Origin: Isoalcanivorax indicus
Lineage (GTDB): Bacteria; Pseudomonadota; Gammaproteobacteria; Pseudomonadales; Alcanivoracaceae
NCBI RefSeq assembly: GCF_003259185.1
Contig: NZ_QGMP01000001.1
Span: 124,001 to 188,000 of the forward strand
DNA: 64,000 nucleotides
Reading direction: 5' to 3'
Below, piece by piece: positions 61,177 to 64,000 of this stretch. Numbering within the stretch: the first letter of the stretch is position 1; each line of letters opens with the position of its first letter. The notes beneath the pieces are model-generated. The model was not told the origin of the DNA, did not search any database, and saw only the letters and a list, made by a program, of their open reading frames with translations. A program made the translations under genes and the position numbers.

Positions 61177-62670
61177 TCAGTGCGGCGGGGCGGGGGAGGC
61201 CGGGCGGTAGCTGAGGGCTTCCAGCAGGTGCTGTTCCTGGAGGGTGTCTTCGTCGGCCAGATCGGCCAGGGTGCGGGCCACGCGGATCAGGCGATGCAGG
61301 CTGCGTGCAGACAGGCCCAGGCGCTCCATGCTGTGTTGCAGCCAGTCGCTGTGGGCGTGCAGCCAGGGGCTGAGTGTGGCCGGATCAAGTTGGCTGTTGA
61401 GTTGGCCCTGGCGGTGCAGCTGCCGTTGCCGGGCGGCGATAACGCGCTCGCGTACCGCGTCGCTGGTCTCGCCCTCATTCGGGCTGGCGAGGGCCGCGGC
61501 GGACACGGCTTCTACATCCAGGTGCAGGTCAATGCGATCCAGCAGCGGGCCAGACAGCTTTTGCTGATAGCGCCGCGCCTTGTCACAAAAGTAACCGCAG
61601 CTTCGTGCCGGGTCGCCCAGCCAGCCGCAGGGGCAGGGGTTCATGGCGGCGATGAGCTGGAAGCGTGCCGGAAATCGTGCCTGGCTTCTGGCCCGGGAGA
61701 TATGCACTTCGCCGGTTTCGAGTGGTTCGCGCAGCACTTCCAGAACGTGCCGACTGAACTCGGGTAATTCATCCAGAAACAACACGCCGTGGTGCGCCAG
61801 CGAGATCTCGCCGGGCCGTGGCGTGCTGCCGCCGCCGACCAGAGCCGGGGCCGAGGCGGTATGGTGCGGCGAGCGAAAAGGCGGCAAGCGGAACTGTCCC
61901 AGGTCGCGCGACCGATGCAATGAATGCACGGCGGCGACCTCCAGGGCGGCCTCGTTGTCCAGTGGCGGCAGCAGGCCGGGAAGACGTTGGGCGAGCATGC
62001 TCTTGCCGCTGCCAGGCGGACCGCTGAGCAACAGCGAGTGGCCGCCCGCAGCGGCCAGCTCCAGCGCGCGACGAGCCTGGGGTTGGCCGCGCACGTCGCT
62101 CAGGCAGGGGGCCGAGAGGGGCGTGGCGGCAATAGTCGGTGCTGTGGCCGCCGCGATGATTTCCCGACCTTCGATATGCGAACACGCCGCGAGCAGCGAA
62201 TCAGCGCCGTGCACAGCGCGATGCGCCAACGCCGCTTCGCTGGCGTTGCTGGCGGGCAGGATCAGGGCGCGGCCTGTGCGTTGGGCGGCCAGGGCCGCAG
62301 GCAATACGCCCTGCCCGGGGCGCAACTCGCCGCCCAGGGCCAGTTCGCCCAGACATTCGAAGGCATCAGGATCAGCGATGCGCAGTTGGCGGCTGGCGGC
62401 GAGGATACCCAAAGCGATGGGCAGGTCGTAGCGGCCACCGCCCTTGGGCAGCTCGGCAGGGGCCAGATTCACGGTGATGCGTCGCACCGGAAACTCGAAG
62501 CCGCTGTTGATCAGCGCCGAGCGTACCCGGTCGCGGCTTTCGCGCACGGCGGCTTCGGGCAGCCCGACAATGGAAAAACCGGGCAGGCCCGGGGAGAGGT
62601 GGGTTTCGACCTGGACATGCAGGGCGTCGATGCCCAGTAATGCGCGGGTGTGGAGCAGTGTGACAGACAT
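61177..62670 (-). CDS. comM: YifB-family Mg chelatase-like AAA ATPase (ComM)
   Basis: This is a 497-residue hexameric helicase of the ComM/YifB family, which promotes branch migration in natural transformation. The N-terminal domain (1-150) has GLPGFSIVGLPEAAVRESRDRV. Walker A is GPPGSGKSML, Walker B VLFLDELPEF, and the Mg_chelatase_C domain ends in RSLHRLIRVARTLADL. The ATG at 62670 gives the N-terminus expected for the family (MSVTLLHTRALLGI). Its start codon lies 2 bases after the U-tract of the terminator for the upstream RND gene, and no clear SD is seen. Confidence 0.92.
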   Translation of the reverse strand: MSVTLLHTRALLGIDALHVQVETHLSPGLPGFSIVGLPEAAVRESRDRVRSALINSGFEFPVRRITVNLAPAELPKGGGRYDLPIALGILAASRQLRIADPDAFECLGELALGGELRPGQGVLPAALAAQRTGRALILPASNASEAALAHRAVHGADSLLAACSHIEGREIIAAATAPTIAATPLSAPCLSDVRGQPQARRALELAAAGGHSLLLSGPPGSGKSMLAQRLPGLLPPLDNEAALEVAAVHSLHRSRDLGQFRLPPFRSPHHTASAPALVGGGSTPRPGEISLAHHGVLFLDELPEFSRHVLEVLREPLETGEVHISRARSQARFPARFQLIAAMNPCPCGWLGDPARSCGYFCDKARRYQQKLSGPLLDRIDLHLDVEAVSAAALASPNEGETSDAVRERVIAARQRQLHRQGQLNSQLDPATLSPWLHAHSDWLQHSMERLGLSARSLHRLIRVARTLADLADEDTLQEQHLLEALSYRPASPAPPH

Positions 62671-62671
62671 G

Positions 62672-62704
62672 AAAAAGGCTCGCCGGATCTGATCCGACGA
62701 GCCT
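62672..62704 (-). terminator. rho-independent terminator of the RND operon, abutting comM
   Basis: Read on the minus strand, AGGCTCGTCGGATC and GATCCGGCGAGCCT form arms of up to 14 pairs with one T-G wobble, followed by TTTTC and then, 1 base later, the comM ATG. The inner turn must open to give a loop. It lies 48 bases past the RND stop. Confidence 0.8.
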
Positions 62705-62751
62705 GACAAAGGTGGCCCGCGCTGTCTGTCAGTCAGCGCCGACGATGATTG

Positions 62752-64000
62752 TCAGTGTTCCGCCACACGAATACGGAAGAACAGGGCGTACAGGGTGGGC
62801 ACGGCAATCAGCGTCAGTACGGTGGCGAAGGCCAGCCCGCCCATGATCGTGACCGCCATGCTGGAAAAGAATGCATCCCAGAGCAGCGGCACCATACCGA
62901 GGATGGTGGTCACGGCTGCCAGAAACACCGGACGCAAACGGCTGACGCTGGCATCCGTGAGCGCCAGCACCGCTTCCTTGCCGCTGTTGATCTGGGCGTC
63001 AATTTCATCCACCAGCACGATGGCATTTTTCATCAACATGCCGGAAAGGCTGAGGAAGCCCAGCAGCGCAGTGAACGTAAAGGGCATGCCGGTCAGCAGC
63101 AGGCCAAGCGTTACACCGCAAATGGACATGGGTACGATCAGCCAGATTACCGCTGGCTGGCGCAGCTTGCCGAACAGCAGAATGCTGATCACCAGCATGA
63201 TCAGGAAACTCAGCGGCAATTGTGCGGCCAGTGATGATTGGGCTTCACGGGAGTCCTCGTATTCACCGCCCCATTCCATGCGGTAGCCGGGCGGCAAGGT
63301 GATGCCTTCGATGGCACCGCGCACGGCGCGGAACGCCTGGTCAGAGGTCAGATCTCCCTCCGGCTCGGCCTGTACCGTCAATGTGCGTACACGATTGCGT
63401 CGATGAATCAGAGCCTCTTCGCTGGTGGTGACGAAACCATCCACGACCTGGGTGACGGGCACATACGCTTGCTCGCTACCGCTCCACACCAGTCGATCGG
63501 CGAGGCGGGTAGCGTCGAGACGTTCGTAATCCGGTGGCCGGGCCACAATGGGAATCTGTTCATCGCCTTCCCGATAGGTGCCGGCTCGTACCCCGGCGGT
63601 GGCGAACTCCAGTGACTGGGCCAGCTCTGCACGGCCGACGCCGGCCACGCGTGCGCGCTCCTCATTGAACTGCGGCAGTATCACCAACTCGCGTTGTCGC
63701 CAGTCGGTGCGCACGTCGGTGACCCCTTCCGTGGCCAGCATGATGCTGCTGGCTTCATTGCCCAGGCGGCGCAACACATCAGTGTCCGGGCCGGAAAAAC
63801 GGGCTTCGATCTTGGCGCCATCACCAGGGCCGAACATCAGGCGCTGGGTGTAGATCTCGGCGTCCGGGAACAGCGGCGGCAGCCTGTCGCGCAGTTCGTC
63901 GATCAGCGGCGGAATCTGGTTGCGGTGGCCGACGCGCACGATCAGCTGGCCGTAGGCGGTATTCGGTTGCTCTGGTGCATAGGTCAGCATGAAGCGACTG
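62752..64000 (-). CDS. efflux RND transporter permease subunit, partial (C-terminal part)
   Basis: At least 412 residues of the C-terminal half of an RND proton-antiport permease are present; the 5' end lies outside the window. A periplasmic porter segment precedes the helices. Transmembrane helices are then seen (LPLSFLIMLVISILLF, VIWLIVPMSICGVTLGLLL, FLSLSGMLMKNAIVLVDEID, VTTILGMVPLLW, IMGGLAFATVLTLIAVP). MKNAIVLVDEI is typical of the HAE1/heavy-metal families. An export role for drugs or metals is expected. A terminator follows at 62704. Confidence 0.93.
   Translation of the reverse strand, partial: SRFMLTYAPEQPNTAYGQLIVRVGHRNQIPPLIDELRDRLPPLFPDAEIYTQRLMFGPGDGAKIEARFSGPDTDVLRRLGNEASSIMLATEGVTDVRTDWRQRELVILPQFNEERARVAGVGRAELAQSLEFATAGVRAGTYREGDEQIPIVARPPDYERLDATRLADRLVWSGSEQAYVPVTQVVDGFVTTSEEALIHRRNRVRTLTVQAEPEGDLTSDQAFRAVRGAIEGITLPPGYRMEWGGEYEDSREAQSSLAAQLPLSFLIMLVISILLFGKLRQPAVIWLIVPMSICGVTLGLLLTGMPFTFTALLGFLSLSGMLMKNAIVLVDEIDAQINSGKEAVLALTDASVSRLRPVFLAAVTTILGMVPLLWDAFFSSMAVTIMGGLAFATVLTLIAVPTLYALFFRIRVAEH

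Noticed and set aside
1-64000. CRISPR array, insertion sequence, prophage or replication origin
   Set aside because: No spaced direct repeats, transposase, integrase, phage structural gene or DnaA-box cluster was seen on either strand.

Overview
The window is 64 kb of high-GC DNA from a gammaproteobacterium. The tRNA, the codon usage, the LolB, MltF, Rep and ComM homologues, and the mix of lipid, acyl-CoA and envelope genes all fit a marine, hydrocarbon- or lipid-degrading lineage such as the Alcanivorax group. That genus-level guess is inference from gene content only. Genes are dense on both strands, with many 1-4 base start/stop overlaps. I see no insertion sequence, prophage, CRISPR array or replication origin. 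The last gene (RND permease) runs off the right edge.

Layout. 0-8.8 kb: MetY, an AraC-type regulator divergent from a five-gene operon (flavin monooxygenase, BASS transporter, two NAD(P) oxidoreductases, TauE/SafE exporter), then a GNAT/glutathione peroxidase pair and a DUF3617 protein. 9-14 kb: a LuxR-type response regulator with two tandem paralogous multi-pass histidine kinases. 14.5-19 kb: a bacterial voltage-gated sodium channel, MltF, a Kazal-like lipoprotein and a YliI-like sugar dehydrogenase. 19-29 kb: a penicillin-acylase-family lipoprotein, a single-chain acyl-CoA carboxylase, a secreted subtilase with an odd 5' region, and a DUF4143 ATPase. 29-33 kb: a split Ada-type alkylation repair operon, pyruvate kinase, tRNA-Arg(CCG) and a partial tRNA copy. 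33-40 kb: an SDR, an OmpR-type regulator with a CHASE2 kinase, cytochrome c5 and Rep helicase. 40-43 kb: a lone molybdopterin oxidoreductase divergent from a TetR regulator.

The two most distinctive blocks follow. At 43.3-48.9 kb a five-gene operon encodes an MpaB-family (DUF2236) oxygenase, an acyl-CoA synthetase, a lipoprotein in which a LolB-like domain is fused to a second MpaB domain, a secreted FMN-binding protein and a PepSY-type membrane protein. I read it as a candidate envelope-anchored redox system acting on a lipid or other hydrophobic substrate. Facing it at 48.9-54.7 kb is an operon of four exported proteins of unknown function. All four carry the same short acidic motif (consensus PLxDxxLAEVSG) just after the signal peptide, and an AraC-type regulator is divergent from them.

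55.9-61 kb holds an SDR, an acyl-CoA dehydrogenase, a phosphotransferase and a DUF6285 protein. This set resembles the LvaD/LvaC/LvaA/LvaB route for phosphorylating and dehydrating 4-hydroxyacyl-CoAs. An AraC regulator and a sterol-desaturase-family enzyme follow. The window ends with ComM and the RND permease, separated by a strong terminator that abuts the comM start codon.
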